Shown here: positions 10,971 to 22,438 of the stretch, piece by piece
Layout of the letters: every line of letters begins with the position of its first letter
Numbering within the stretch: the stretch's first letter is position 1
Assembly: GCF_002878395.1 (NCBI RefSeq)
Contig: NC_061115.1
Coordinates: 57,757,948-57,821,947, forward strand
Origin: Capsicum annuum
Taxonomy: Eukaryota > Streptophyta > Magnoliopsida > Solanales > Solanaceae
Length of the DNA stretch: 64,000 nt
Direction of reading: 5' to 3'
Position numbers and translations under genes: made by a program
Notes under the pieces: model-generated
Seen by the model: the letters and a program-made list of their open reading frames with translations, nothing else
What the model was told of the DNA's origin: nothing
The model's database searches: none

Positions 10971-12212
10971 TTCATCCCTGAATGATAATAATTTAATGAA
11001 AATACTAGGAAGAGATTGTGATACTACACAGGATACTTACGAACTAAATCATGATTTAACATCTGAAACTGAAACTGATGCATGAACTGAGCTGAATTCA
11101 TTATTTAATTGGACAAAAACACATTTCCTCTTAGAATGCATATATGTATAAGACTACGGATAGTAAGACTAGCTAGAAAATTAAGAATTTATAAGAGCTT
11201 ATCTCCTTGCTTGCTAAACTAGATTACAGGCTATATGGACTGGATCATACTGACTACCCATACTCCAATGGAGTATTTCTTCAGCACTTTTCTATGAAAT
11301 TCTACTTACATTTGGGAGCAAAGAATTTTGGGCATGCTCTGAACAAAACATTTGACTAAGGAATTACAACATTGGTATAAATCTATAGCATGGAATATAA
11401 TTATATAACTTATAAACTAGGATAGTATTGCTAGGCCGCAGGCAACACAACTTCTTACTTTCAAACTTAGCATCACTTCTCAAATGCTCTCTCAATTATA
11501 CTATTTCCCTTAAATACAATTCTCATTTGATTCGACTTATAATTATCATATTGGCATTAAGAAATCTGTCTACTAAGGTCTAAACTAAACTAAGTTCTCT
11601 CATCATGATCAAGCCTAACACTAAATCACAAGATACAACATGCCAAACCACAATACTAGTCTAAACCACAAGGTTCAATGTTCTATATCTTCTTAGAGCT
11701 CACACCCTAAGCATAACATGCCTTACCATTTCAATGACTAATTTAAAACTCTTGATATAGATTCACTAGTGCATATGGCATTCATCATCTTACACTCAAC
11801 ATGACATTCAAGCCTATCATTAAAAATCACATATAACTTTAAGGCAAATACCCCTAAAGGTATACTTCGTATATTCTCTGAACCTTTATCAACAACAATT
11901 TTCTTGCACTATTCTTAAAAACATACATACAATTTCTAACTAACCATGATATGTATCAAAGACTTGGCCTAAATCTTACTTCACAATTTAGCCTTAGATA
12001 GAAAAACATAAATAATCTATCTTAATGAGGGTCATCAACTCTCTCACATATAAACCTTTGCTTATCCACTATCATCACCACTATCTTAACGTAGGAAGAG
12101 GTCACCGAAGGGCTAACACATATGAAACAGAAGCTCGAAAACTACAATATATAACATTAACACTTATCTTTGTCCTGAAGAATAAAATATCAAAGGCATG
12201 GATTCATTAAAG

Positions 12213-12280
12213 AAATCTAAGCTGAGGACATGCATGATATAATGTGAAATCTAAGCTGAGGACATGCATGATATAATGTG
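12213..12280. repeat. Exact 34-bp tandem duplication
   Basis: The 34 bases 12213-12246 (starting AAATCTAAGCTGAGGACATG) are repeated without change at 12247-12280. The lack of differences implies a recent duplication or an assembly artefact. Confidence 0.95.
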
Positions 12281-13146
12281 AACTTCACTAGTCTCAAGAG
12301 TTTAAAAACTAGTCATACTCTGAAACATGAGTTTATAGTTATCATGAGCTATTCAACATAAGACTGGAGTTCATAGATGCATAAGAGATAACTTGAATCA
12401 TAGAGTGAAGTTGTTACATGCTTGCTAGAAGCTGAGAATGGGCTTGAGCACACATGATAGGTATCAGCATAGGCCTGTATCATGGATTTGTCAAGCAAGT
12501 GATGGATTTGGTATTGTAATCACTGAAATCCAAGGAATACTCTAGGGTAAGAAGGGATCACTATCTCATCATAACTCATTATTGACATGTATCACAATCT
12601 AATTCTCAAAACTCGATTTGTTTTTTCACTAACCATCTCCCCCTTAGGTCAAGGCTGGTATTCTAAGTATGATGGTCTACTCCATATCCTCGAGATTAAG
12701 CCATAATTTCATCATTCTATTATCTACACATAAATACTAAAATCACAAGAATAAACTAATTATGAACTTACTAACTTCATTCTTGAACAACCTATCCATA
12801 TGCCATCCTTAACTTTATAGCTTCAATAATCATCATCAAAGACGTACACTCTCATTTGTAGCCATACCTACATCTCTAATCACATAATCATAACCTACCA
12901 AGATCATACCTCTATTCTTATATTTTTTTTCCAAACTATGAGAATAATAATCATACTAAAAAGGCTCAACATCTTCAATCATAACTCCTTAACTTATCTA
13001 TCAAGAATATCATAAATTATCTAAGTAGCCTTTCTCCACCTAGCAACTCAACATTACTACTAACCACACAATATGCAATAATCCTTAAAAATAATGCATC
13101 CCCATAGCACCTTGAGCACACCTCTACACCATAATTAATTAAGAAT

Positions 13147-13340
13147 ACATGATCTTATACTCTGCATACACTGTTCAGGCCTACTAGATCACCNNNNNNN
13201 NNNNNNNNNNNNNNNNNNNNNNNNNNNNNNNNNNNNNNNNNNNNNNNNNNNNNNNNNNNNNNNNNNNNNNNNNNNNNNNNNNNNNNNNNNNNNACATGAT
13301 CTTATACTCTGCATACACTGTTCAGGCCTACTAGATCACC
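13147..13340. other. 47-bp identical ends around the assembly gap
   Basis: Bases 13147-13193 and 13294-13340 are identical over 47 positions (ACATGATCTTATACTCTGCA at the start). They abut the gap on each side, as expected when two contigs that actually overlap are scaffolded with a fixed-size gap. Confidence 0.9.
13194..13293. other. Assembly gap of exactly 100 N
   Basis: One hundred N bases, a conventional placeholder of unknown true size. It lies inside E2. Confidence 0.99.
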
Positions 13341-14002
13341 TCCATATAACTAGCATCAACAACCGAAACATCAACTGTTCAAACTTAATGTCTAGAGCTA
13401 AACATGATTTACAACCCAATTTCACACAAAATTTTAACTTCAAAACTATAGAAGACAACATTAAGAAAAACTAGTACACAATGATAATCGATCATAATCA
13501 TATGGCCTATCTTATTCATAATCTGTTAACATATCCTCCTTCTTCACATCATTACTATTTACCCATCTTCACACCTAAATTTCTCTCATAGCTCTGTAAA
13601 TTTCAACTAAACTTGCTCTTGCAATCTCAGGAAAGCCTAAATTAACAATACTCAACTACCAAGTACTTTCATCAAAACCTATACTTTCCTAGCACAACAA
13701 TTACCATCAATAACTCTTTTCATACTTCATGCAAACAACAATCCACCTTAACTAATAATATCCTTCTCTAACTTTACTAAACTAACAAACACGGGTATAT
13801 AACTTCATTACTAATTCAATCATAAGCAAAAATTCAGCTATACATATTCAATGAATTGCCCTTACCACCATTCTTGCACTACACTTCTAAACCCACAAGT
13901 TCAACTAACATAATACTTTTAACTAAATATTACTACTTCTATCACTACACAGAAACCCACACTTTCAACTAACACCAGAACAACAAGATAAACAACAAGT
14001 TA

Positions 14003-14130
14003 CTAGTGAATCGAAATAGGCCTCACACCGCTTCACTAGACTTTGGTTTTGTATTTTGAACACGAAAATTAGATAAATAACAAAGAAACTATGCTAGTGA
14101 ATCGAAATAGGCATCACACGGCTTCACTAG
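14003..14130. repeat. Duplicated hairpin motif, period 91
   Basis: CTAGTGAA...TTCACTAG occurs at 14003-14039 and again at 14094-14130, with near-identical interiors (ATCGAAATAGGC, TCACAC). Each copy can fold with an 8-bp perfect stem. They sit about 700-800 bases inside the element's PBS end. Confidence 0.8.
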
Positions 14131-14827
14131 ATTTTGATTTTTCACAAACATAATGATAAGAGGATTATATAATACAAGAGATAGAAACTTGACACACAAT
14201 ATTCAATGATCTAAGAATACACCTTACGCTGTCTTAATTAAATAACTCATAAGAACAAGGGTATAGCTTCAAATCTGAGGGACTTATAACATACTAGAAG
14301 GCTCCTCTCAAGCCGCTTTTATAAAACTTCTAAAACTTTTGCTAGCAATTATAAAAGCATTATCTAGGGAGGAACTGGAACTTGTTGAACATATTACTTC
14401 AAGAACATAGATAGAGAAGTATAGATTATCATTATGGATTCTAAGGAGAAATTTGAAAGCATATCTGACTCGGGCTTAGAGCATGATTTCTACAGGCGTG
14501 ATAAAGCACTTTAGTTTTTTGGAACTCAAAAGTACTGATAAGAAACTTTTGTAGCTCTCTTACAATTCCATAACTATCTATGGAAAATTAAGCTCAATTG
14601 TTTCTGATACCTTGGAAATAAGGCGAAGATGGCCTGACTAGAGTAAGATAAGAATCTGTATAAGTTTCTTGGAGAACTTTTCGATAGCATGATTTAAGAC
14701 TTGAAAGAATGGAGATATTTCCAAAATGCCCCGTAGCCTCTCAAAGAAAAGTACAGATGTCTCCATACCGTTCCGCAAGACTCTACTAGACACGGCTTCA
14801 TAGACATCCTAGGACACTTGAACTTTG

Positions 14828-14840
14828 AGCTCTGATACCA
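14828..14840 (-). other. Primer binding site (E2)
   Basis: On the minus strand this reads TGGTATCAGAGCT, the tRNA-Met type PBS, four bases inside the right LTR. Confidence 0.88.
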
Positions 14841-14844
14841 AGTT

Positions 14845-17221
14845 AGTAACGCCCTAAAATCGGGTCCTGAGTCGTCACATGGTGCTTAGGATCACAAATG
14901 ACCCCGAACTAATCCTTCTACTGGCATAACTTATAAGCAACTAAACAAAAAGTATAAATCTATACAAATCAATGAAAAATAACTCTTTTCTGAATATGAT
15001 AGATACAAAACTAAATTTACAAGATTACAACTCTGCTTTTATAACCAAAACTGAAACAAAATTCAACAACTTCTACTAACTATCTATGAAGCCTCTACTA
15101 GTACTGACTATAGGTAGCCGGGTCATGACTCCCAACTAACCCAACTCAATATGACTAAATAAAGAAAATACAACACTTCTCAAACTTTATAACTAACTTA
15201 AGCCTTTGAATAAAAAGGACTCATCACCTGCTGATTGGATGCTGCGAACTGACTGGATTTGAAGATGTACACTATACATTGTACCTATATTCCGAGAAAA
15301 TATAGCCCATATATGAATATGTGGGTTAGTACCATGGAAACGTATCGAGCATATGGGGGTGCAATGCATATATATAATAATGTCTTAATATCATCACAGT
15401 TTATAAAATTTTGCATGCTGATATAAATGACTTTCTTAGCTCAAATTAAAATCATCATAATCATAAGAGATTAAAATATATCGGGTGAAACATATGAGTC
15501 ATCATAATAAATCTCAATTCACTTCCATCTCGATTCCAAATCATCAAATCTCATAACAATTCTCTTTGGAATATATGTTCATTAAATCTTTCAAAAACAA
15601 TGACTTTCTCAAACTAAGTCTTTCAAACAAATATGTTTTCATCTCAGATAGAAGAATAAGACTTTTCATATTAGATAGGAGAATACACGCATATATATTA
15701 CGAGATCTCATAACCGACATAAATAATGTGAGCCACATGGAGTCCAACAAATAACCCATGTTGGGGAGATCCATCCTATCCTTGCCATTAGAGTAGGACT
15801 ATAAGTATCAAATCCAAAAACTAGTGATCACTATATATAATCAGACTCAATTCCAGCTCCTACTGGGGCACGTATTTCTAGGGAAGTACCAACACAGCTA
15901 TACCTCCCACTCGATGCTAAATACTACTCCCAAACTTAGCTCACATCGTTTCAAAGAAAGCCCACCATAAAATAATTTAGCAATTCACAACGGGAGCTAT
16001 CATGCTACCCCTTTTTCATAATAAATCAAAATGTGAATTTCTTTTCTCATTCAAGTTCAAAAATAACATTTTCAAGACCAAAAGGTCAAACCATTCAAGT
16101 CTCAAGGTGTGCATAACACATTACTTTCACAAAAATCATAATTCTCCAATAGCGTTCAAAGCCCATATATCAATACTTGAGCAAAATATTTCAAGATTCA
16201 CACTTTATGTAGCAAACATGTATACTTCATATGAAAATCTAGAGATTCAACTTCAAACATGATATTAACATCAAAACATAAGGAATTTATCTTCAAGACA
16301 TCATAAAAATATAATAGTCTTTTGAACAAGAACGTAAGATAATAGTTTCTATCTCAAATTCGTATCAAAGCATTTAAAATTATTTATCTCTGTAAAATAA
16401 TACAAATTTTGGGCACAATAACGAAAGGATGTTCTTGTTGAAAAACCCCACATACCTTAAACTTGAAGCTTTGAATGAACTCTTGGCCTTGGGACTCTAT
16501 TCATGAAAATAATGAGTGTTTCTTGTAGACCTCGGAATGGGGATTCTGAATCTCGAAGAATTATTAAAAACTTATGGTTGATTCTTGAGATATTTGAATT
16601 TTTTGGTTGAAACCCTAATGAATGTTCTTGGTGATTTTGAGAGAAAGTAAGCTTATTTTGGTGTTATGGGAATTTAATCCCGTGTTATAGACATATATCG
16701 GGGTATTTTTGGCACTTGGAAGTGAGGTATGCGGCACATTACTTATCGCACACATTTAAGTATGCTCTGCATTGCGTATCGTACATATTTTATTATGCCC
16801 CTTATTCTTCTCGCACACCAATTGCAGTAGCCATGTGCGATTGATTAGGTGATGCACTCTACTTTATAAAGCCATACTCCTTACTCGAGTTTCAGATTTT
16901 GATGAAATTTGTATCGTTGGAAAGATAATTCAATTATATACAATTTTATAGGTCTTGGGATGAAAAATTTCATGTATATTAAGATATATTCACATTTGAA
17001 GTTGACCCTTGTAGAATTGAATGTCAAACTTTGGATGAACAATTGGTCTTAGCTCAACTTTGTTCTAGGTCATTGCTATGAATATTTTTCACCTCTAAAC
17101 TACTCCACAGACTAGGATAATGATCATGAAACTTGTATTCATGTGCTAATCACTTAGATTATAGCTTAGATGCGCAGGAACAACGATTAGAATTCCAGCA
17201 CAAAAATATAGGGTATTACAG
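14845..17221 (-). repeat. 5' LTR of E2
   Basis: On the minus strand it starts TGTAATACCC at 17220 and ends GGGCGTTACT at 14845 before the PBS. It matches the left LTR along its length. The 33-bp minisatellite has three units here (16728-16820). A TATA-like site is at about 16692-16701 and the donor-like AAG|GTATGTG at 16455. Confidence 0.88.
16728..16820. repeat. 33-bp minisatellite, three units (right E2 LTR)
   Basis: Units begin with TATG or its variant at 16728, 16761 and 16794. The copy number is two fewer than in the partner LTR, and the units are more diverged. Confidence 0.85.
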
Positions 17222-17226
17222 TTATG
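17222..17226. repeat. Target site duplication of E2, right copy
   Basis: TTATG, matching 8233-8237. One base (G) lies between the duplication and TG...CA on each side. Confidence 0.65.
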
Positions 17227-17572
17227 ACTTCCTTTAGTGAGGCGGCATATAAACTAATATAGGTTTTAGAGATTGTCATGTTTCAAAAATAATACAAATG
17301 AGTTATGTTGATTGACTATTTACAAAGACTCACCTCTTGAATGTTAGTTGTTGTTACTTGATTGTTGCTTAAAGTCTATTGTATCATTTAAAATATAATT
17401 GATTTTCAGTGGATTTATTTGGCAACCAACGCTCATACTTGACTAATTGTTAGTGCTAATAGATTTCAAATCATGATTATTATTTGGTTGATATTGTGGG
17501 CTCAAAGTTAAATATTCTCATTGAGTATGAAGTACTGTTGCTTGAGGACAAGTAAGAGATTTATATTAGGTG
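17222..17572 (+). repeat. Athila/Tat-type 3' region, right half
   Basis: This resumes the sequence interrupted at 8237. It ends TTGCTTGAGGACAAGTAAGAG and then GGTG, the usual lead-in to an Athila/Tat LTR (gaggacaagc...gtgtggg in relatives). No coding region was seen. Confidence 0.6.
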
Positions 17573-18960
17573 TGTTGATGAGTGGTAAATTTTCCACTCA
17601 TTTGTACCTTATTTCTTGCACATTATGGAGATTAAATTTCATATATGAGACTAATCCTTCAATAAATTGCACTAATTTCTAGTGTTTTGATCCTACAGGA
17701 AAATCTAAAGAAAATGAGTTGAGACAAAGATGGAAAGGAAGAAAAGTGAGCAGAGTTGGAACAAGTGTTTAAAGTTAAGTTCAGAACTAGACCCCAATTA
17801 TCGTGATGTGTAGTGTGTGATCGCGATCAGTCAACAAGTCAATGGATGTGATTGTGACCCAATTTTTTGTAATCGCGGGAAGTCTATATAGACCATAGTG
17901 GCACGATCGGAAATTAAAATATCACTATAGTAGAGCCACAATAACAACTGAAGTTCGCAATCAGGTATCAGGCAGAATAAAAATATCAAAATTTGAATTT
18001 TACAAGGACTAATCCCAAGATATAAAAGGAAAAACCCTTAACATTTCCAAAATCCAATTTTTGAATTTTGAGAGATAAAAATAATATTGATGAGTAAACA
18101 CACAATTTGTAAGGGTTTCTAAGAGAGATTTGGATCTGGTTTAAAATTGATGTTTTGGATTATACTTATTTTGCTTATGATGGATAAGTTGATTAAAAAT
18201 TTGGGTATATTTCTTTCCTTTATTCATGAGTAACTAAACTTATCTCTTGGGATTATGTTATATTAGGTGGTGGATAATGTGTGGGTGTTGATTGTTAGTC
18301 CAATTAATTAGTGAATTATGATAGGTTCAGCTTTTACTCTATGTTTAAATGGAGAATTGTGGGTGAAAACCTCAATTGTCTTGGATCCCATATCATTCTT
18401 GATAGAGGGATATGGGTGAAGTGTAATTTCAAAGAATAACTTGAATTAGCTTATTGAATTGCATCATCTTAGAAATAAAGGTGTTATTTGAGATAGCTCG
18501 TTCAATGGTATCATCTTAGAAATAAATGTATAAATTGAGGCAGTAGATTGGTAGATTTGATATGCTCATAAGGTGTTTGAAATAATCCATGAGCGAGATT
18601 TGGTATTTTATTGAAATATTAACACAAAGACCTAAAATCTAGCCTTCCCTAAACTGTTAACTAAACTTGAACTAATTGTTGATTACAAATGCATGACTCC
18701 CACCTAAGATAGCATAATCACATGGTGTCTCTCTATTTGGAGATACTAAACTTTTTAATCTCGCGATATTGTCAAAAATTACTGTGTTTAACTTTGTTAA
18801 ATTCAAACCCCTCAAGTAATTTTATTTGTTGTTAAATTTGTCCTTACAGGTTAACATATAGTTTACTCTCAACACTTAAAAGTGGTGAATTCTAAGATTG
18901 CACTCCTCGTGGATTTTACCTCCACTTATAGTTGGATATCATAATTACAATGTCCACCTT
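17573..18960 (+). repeat. Athila/Tat-type LTR (about 1.39 kb)
   Basis: It starts TGTTGATGAGTGG and ends in the family's typical tail (CTCGTGGATTTTACCTCCAC and ATATCATAATTAC). A TATA box, TATAAAAG, is at 18021-18028, and a CG-containing block with GATCGCGATCA lies upstream near 17830. It is most likely the 3' LTR of the element whose 3' region is at 7700-8237 and 17222-17572. The right edge is approximate. Confidence 0.7.
18021..18028 (+). promoter_or_regulatory. TATA box in Athila/Tat LTR
   Basis: TATAAAAG follows the CG-containing U3 block by about 150 bases and precedes a polypyrimidine-poor leader. It is the only strong TATA match in this LTR. Confidence 0.5.
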
Positions 18961-18984
18961 TCATTGAGTTTGAAGGGTATGTTG

Positions 18985-19495
18985 AGCATTATCAGTTTTC
19001 CCAAGGTTCACCTTATTCACTTAGGCTTCATTTTCTAATTTTAAATCCTAAAACTTGTTTTATTTGTAAATAAAATAAAAACACATTGTAACCACATAAG
19101 TATTCTTTAGACTAGTATATTTTGTATGTTTTGAATCTTTGAAAGAGTCATATAACCACGAAAAATCACAACTTTCATTTTTTTTCTCATATTATGCTTA
19201 GATATGCTAAGGGTTCACTTAGGGCTATTAGTGGCTTTAAGTGACTTGTGGAATCTAGGATGTAGATTCAGGTTGTGACAAACTTTGTATCATAGTAATA
19301 GGTTTCAGAGTCCTAGGATGTCTAAAATACCACATTCAGTAGATTTTTTTTTATCTATGTGAAATGTCCCATACTTATAACAAGGAGGCTACAGATACTT
19401 AAGAAAGTACATTTCCTTCATTCATTATTTATGTTTATCAATAGAGTTTAATTATATGAATGTATCGAAACCCTAAATTTTCAAGTGTTTAGAAT
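18985..19495 (+). repeat. Chromovirus LTR tail, PBS remnant and leader
   Basis: TATGCTAAGGGTTCACTTAGG followed by GGATGTAGATTCAGGTTGTG and ACAAAC is the usual end of another solanaceous chromovirus LTR. A broken PBS follows (TTGTATCATAG, then AGGTTTCAGAG), then a leader with GTCCTAGGATGTCTAAAAT. The LTR is truncated on its left. The leader runs to an ATG at about 19496 with a short gag-like start that is soon lost. Confidence 0.6.
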
Positions 19496-19620
19496 ATGTC
19501 TCCAACCATAGACATTGGGTGCCCGAGACAAGTCAAGAATGACAATCCTCATATGCCCCTAGTTTCAGTTGGACTAAGGAGTCCCAATGCATATGCTACA
19601 ATGAAAACATGCAAAATAAG
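19496..19620 (+). pseudogene. gag: Possible chromovirus gag N-terminus remnant
   Basis: After the leader an open stretch begins MSPTIDIGCPRQVK and continues for about 40 codons before homology is lost. Its position, not a motif, suggests the start of gag. It joins directly to the Athila-type fragment. The identity is weak. Confidence 0.3.
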
Positions 19621-20050
19621 TAGACCTCACCACTACCTTTCCCACAGAAGCAAAAGTTGCTGAAAAGGTAAAGAAGACCCCACCACTACCTTTCCCACAA
19701 AAGCATATAAAGGCAAAGGAGGATGCATGCTTCAAGAAGTTCTTTCACACATTTAGAGAGATGCACTTTGACTTATCTTTTTTAGATATTTTGCATGGAA
19801 TGCCTAAGTACGCTAAGTACTTGAAGGATGAGGATCACTAATAAAGTTTAGTTGTAGGATGTTGCGACAGTAGAACTCACTGAGGAGTGTAGTCCTTTAG
19901 TGATGAAAAAGATGACACAAAGACTCAAATATCTTGGGAGTTTCTCCCTCCCCATGCACTAAGTGATTTGGGGGCAGGTGTCAGTTTGATGCCCATTTCC
20001 TTGTTCAACACCTTAGGTCTGGAGTATCAAAGATTGAGCTCGGTGATACT
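19620..20050 (+). pseudogene. Athila/Tat gag-protease fragment, 5' part
   Basis: Translated pieces read PLPFPQKHIKAKEDACFKKF, HFDLSFLDILHGMPKYAKYL, then TEECSPLVMKK and DLGAGVSLMPISLFNTLGL. These are the end of Gag and the protease of the Athila/Tat branch of Ty3/gypsy, whose active-site motif is usually DLGASINLMP. Frameshifts separate the pieces. A 53-bp tandem duplication lies at the start (19623-19703). The protease is cut at 20050 by a solo LTR and continues at 22439. Confidence 0.8.
19623..19703. repeat. 53-bp tandem duplication in the Athila fragment
   Basis: CACCACTACCTTTCCCACA with AAGC occurs at 19623-19651 and again at 19676-19704, with a period of 53 bases. The spacer is not repeated a second time. 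It duplicates the coding sequence for the PLPFPQK motif. Confidence 0.8.
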
Positions 20051-22438
20051 TGTAACGACATGAGAATACACCTTGGATGACATATGGTGCTTATGGTCCC
20101 AAAAGACGTCAGCTAACCCATGAGCTGGTACTTACAATGAGCACTGAATAATAATAACTAATATACATGTGTGGAATAAATAAATACACCATAAGGTTTT
20201 AATTACTAAAACATTTCTAAATCATAAGTCTAAAAACAACTGCCAGAAAACAACAGTCTGGAAACTAATAAAAGTAATGATAAACTAAAAAATTATGTAA
20301 AAGCATCTAAAACTGACTGAATAAGAGACGATGGGACATGCCCCAACTAACTCCAACTAAATTCTAAACTAAAAATACTAAAATAAACATAATCGATCCT
20401 TAAGTATGAGGACTTACCACTACTGCTACTATTGATGCACTGGAATGTCTAAGTGCAATCAGGAACTTGAGTTTCCAAACCTATGATATGAGACATCATA
20501 GCATAATAAATAAGTATGCGATTAGTACTTTGAATATATTGGTATGCTAGATAGAGTTAGGCTGATATACATGGGCTCATGTATATGAATAATAATTGAC
20601 TAAATGAATAACACAATAAAACTGAGTATAAATGCATGGAAGCAGTAAAAATCTAAGAATACATGACCAAGCATATTATATGATTTTGAAATTGTCTATA
20701 CAATAAAATACTGAAATCTGAGTACCAATTTAACTAATAAATTGTATGCTATGATCAAGAAAACTTGAACTAACATTTGAACTAAGACTGGACTAAAACT
20801 GTAGGAGAAATCATCTAGCTGACATGCCCCAATTGGGGTCCAATCTGTGACACCAGTTGGAAAGCTGATAATACCATGCCACAGGTACTAAAAATGGTTA
20901 TGGAGTCAACCCTAATATGGAGGGTGACCCCTATGATCAGTCCTAAGCTAGCAAGTGGTCCCTGAGAGTGTCAGTCCTAAACTTGCGGATAACATTTTAT
21001 AAACTATGCTTACGTAGTTTTGGAACTTAGGGACTGCTTCTAAGGACCCAATCCTAACTGACGAGTGAGACCCCATCCTCAAGTTTTCTCGGTGCTAAAT
21101 CCTACTCCCAACTAAACTAACACTAATTACTAGACTAAAATAAGTCTAACTAAACTGACAACTGATCATAATAACTGACTGAAAAAGAATGCTCATGGTG
21201 TATTCTAAAATCATTTTATGGGTACTAAAAATAGGTAAACAACTAAAGTTTTGGTTTTCATAACCCCCAGGACTCAATAACAATAACAATAGGGACATAT
21301 GAAAGCTTTGATACCATAGAAGGAAATAATTATTCACAATTATTCACTTAAGCATTTCATTAAACACATGGGGAACTAGAATTTAACATGGTAATATTTT
21401 TTACACATGATGAGATAGCTCGATCACAGGACAACATCATTAACTAAGGATTTATTTTGAATACGCATGAACACGATATGAGAACTATAATATTTAGAAC
21501 ATACTATACTCCATCGCACTTGAAATCAATTATAAACTAAACTTGAAATTTAAATAGTAAGAGATTCATGAACTTAAGCATGGAAGTGATAAAAGCATGT
21601 GGGAATAACATTATTATAACACTAAAAGTATAAATTGGGGATTTAACATGGAATTTTTTTCATTCAAACATGTAAGGGGTACTTTCAATGAAAAACACTT
21701 ATAAACATCATGTATAATCAAAATTGATAAAATTTTCATGGAGATAACTCGTTATAAACATGTAATTTCATGATTTAAAAAATAAAAATAGATTCTTGGA
21801 CTCCATGGTGAAAGGAATTAACATCACACATACCTTTAACCTTTTTACTTGGAAGGGAAGCACAATCTTAAAATGTTTCTTGGAAGTTCTTAAATTGGGA
21901 ATATTCTGTTCTTCGTTTTCTTGATGAGAAAGAAATAGAATTTGATGATCTTAGGGATTATTATGGTTTGTTTCTTGAGTGGAAATTAGAGAAAAATGGG
22001 AAAATAATACCTAACTGAAGCTAAATTTCATGTTTTTATGAATTGGGTTGAGGGTAAAAGAATTAATCACCTCTTAGAGATTTACATTCATAATTGGAAT
22101 GCTGATTAAAGGGGTGGCGCAACACGATAGGTGCCTCATCTCTATAAACAGCGTGATGCGATGCTACCGTGGTGAGCTAATGGAATCAAAATCCATACAT
22201 GACCCAATCTTCATCCAAAAAATCTAAAACCTCCCAGAGACATACTCCTTACACCCATAAACATGAATTAACTCAAAAACCATTGTCTTGGGGTCAGGAA
22301 AACTCATTTAAAAATCCTCAAATTTAAAAGGCCAAAAATAATACCAAGTCCCCAACACTTGGTTAAATTTTTAGACTTCGAGCCTCTTATACATGCACTA
22401 AGAGCTGAACTAAGCTAAGACTAACACAAGGTATTACA
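20051..22438 (-). repeat. Solo LTR of an E1/E2-like chromovirus
   Basis: On the minus strand it runs from TGTAATACC at 22438 to CGTTACA at 20051 (2388 bases). It is collinear with the E1 LTR, sharing blocks such as GGGGTCCAATCT and the donor-like AAAG|GTATGTG at 21833, plus a small GC-rich patch near 22110-22180. No PBS, polypurine tract or partner LTR adjoins it. The flanks (GATAC at 20045 and GATCA at 22440) look like a decayed 5-bp duplication, and the protease fragments on both sides are collinear. Confidence 0.82.

Larger units (their letters stand above)
10971..14827 (-). other. E2 internal region without genes
   Basis: No gag, pol or zinc-knuckle motif was recognised in any frame. The plus strand is rich in A, C and T and poor in G over much of 11500-13990, so the element's sense strand is C-poor. 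The last 300 bases before the PBS (to about 14530) resemble the leader of other chromoviruses (CTAGGATGTCTATGAAGCCG, GTCTAGTAGAGTCTTG on the minus strand). A polypurine-like CCTAAGGGGGAGATGG lies at about 12629-12645 without an LTR start after it. Confidence 0.6.
8238..17221 (-). mobile_element. E2: non-coding LTR element (LARD-like)
   Basis: Two similar LTRs (left 8238-10662, right 14845-17221) flank about 4.2 kb. A PBS lies inside the right LTR and a polypurine tract inside the left one, both in minus-strand orientation, and TTATG is duplicated at both outer ends. No gag or pol motif was found in the internal region, so this looks like a large retrotransposon derivative that depends on another element. 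A 100-base gap interrupts it. It is inserted in an Athila/Tat 3' region. Confidence 0.82.

Noticed and set aside
12629..12645. Third polypurine-like tract in E2 (minus strand CCTAAGGGGGAGATGG)
   Set aside because: No LTR start follows it, so it does not mark a boundary; perhaps a relic or chance.
20035..20050. GAGCTCGGTGATAC left of the solo LTR looks like a minus-strand tRNA-Met PBS
   Set aside because: The same bases are part of the Athila-type protease reading frame that continues after the LTR, and no leader follows, so the resemblance is chance.
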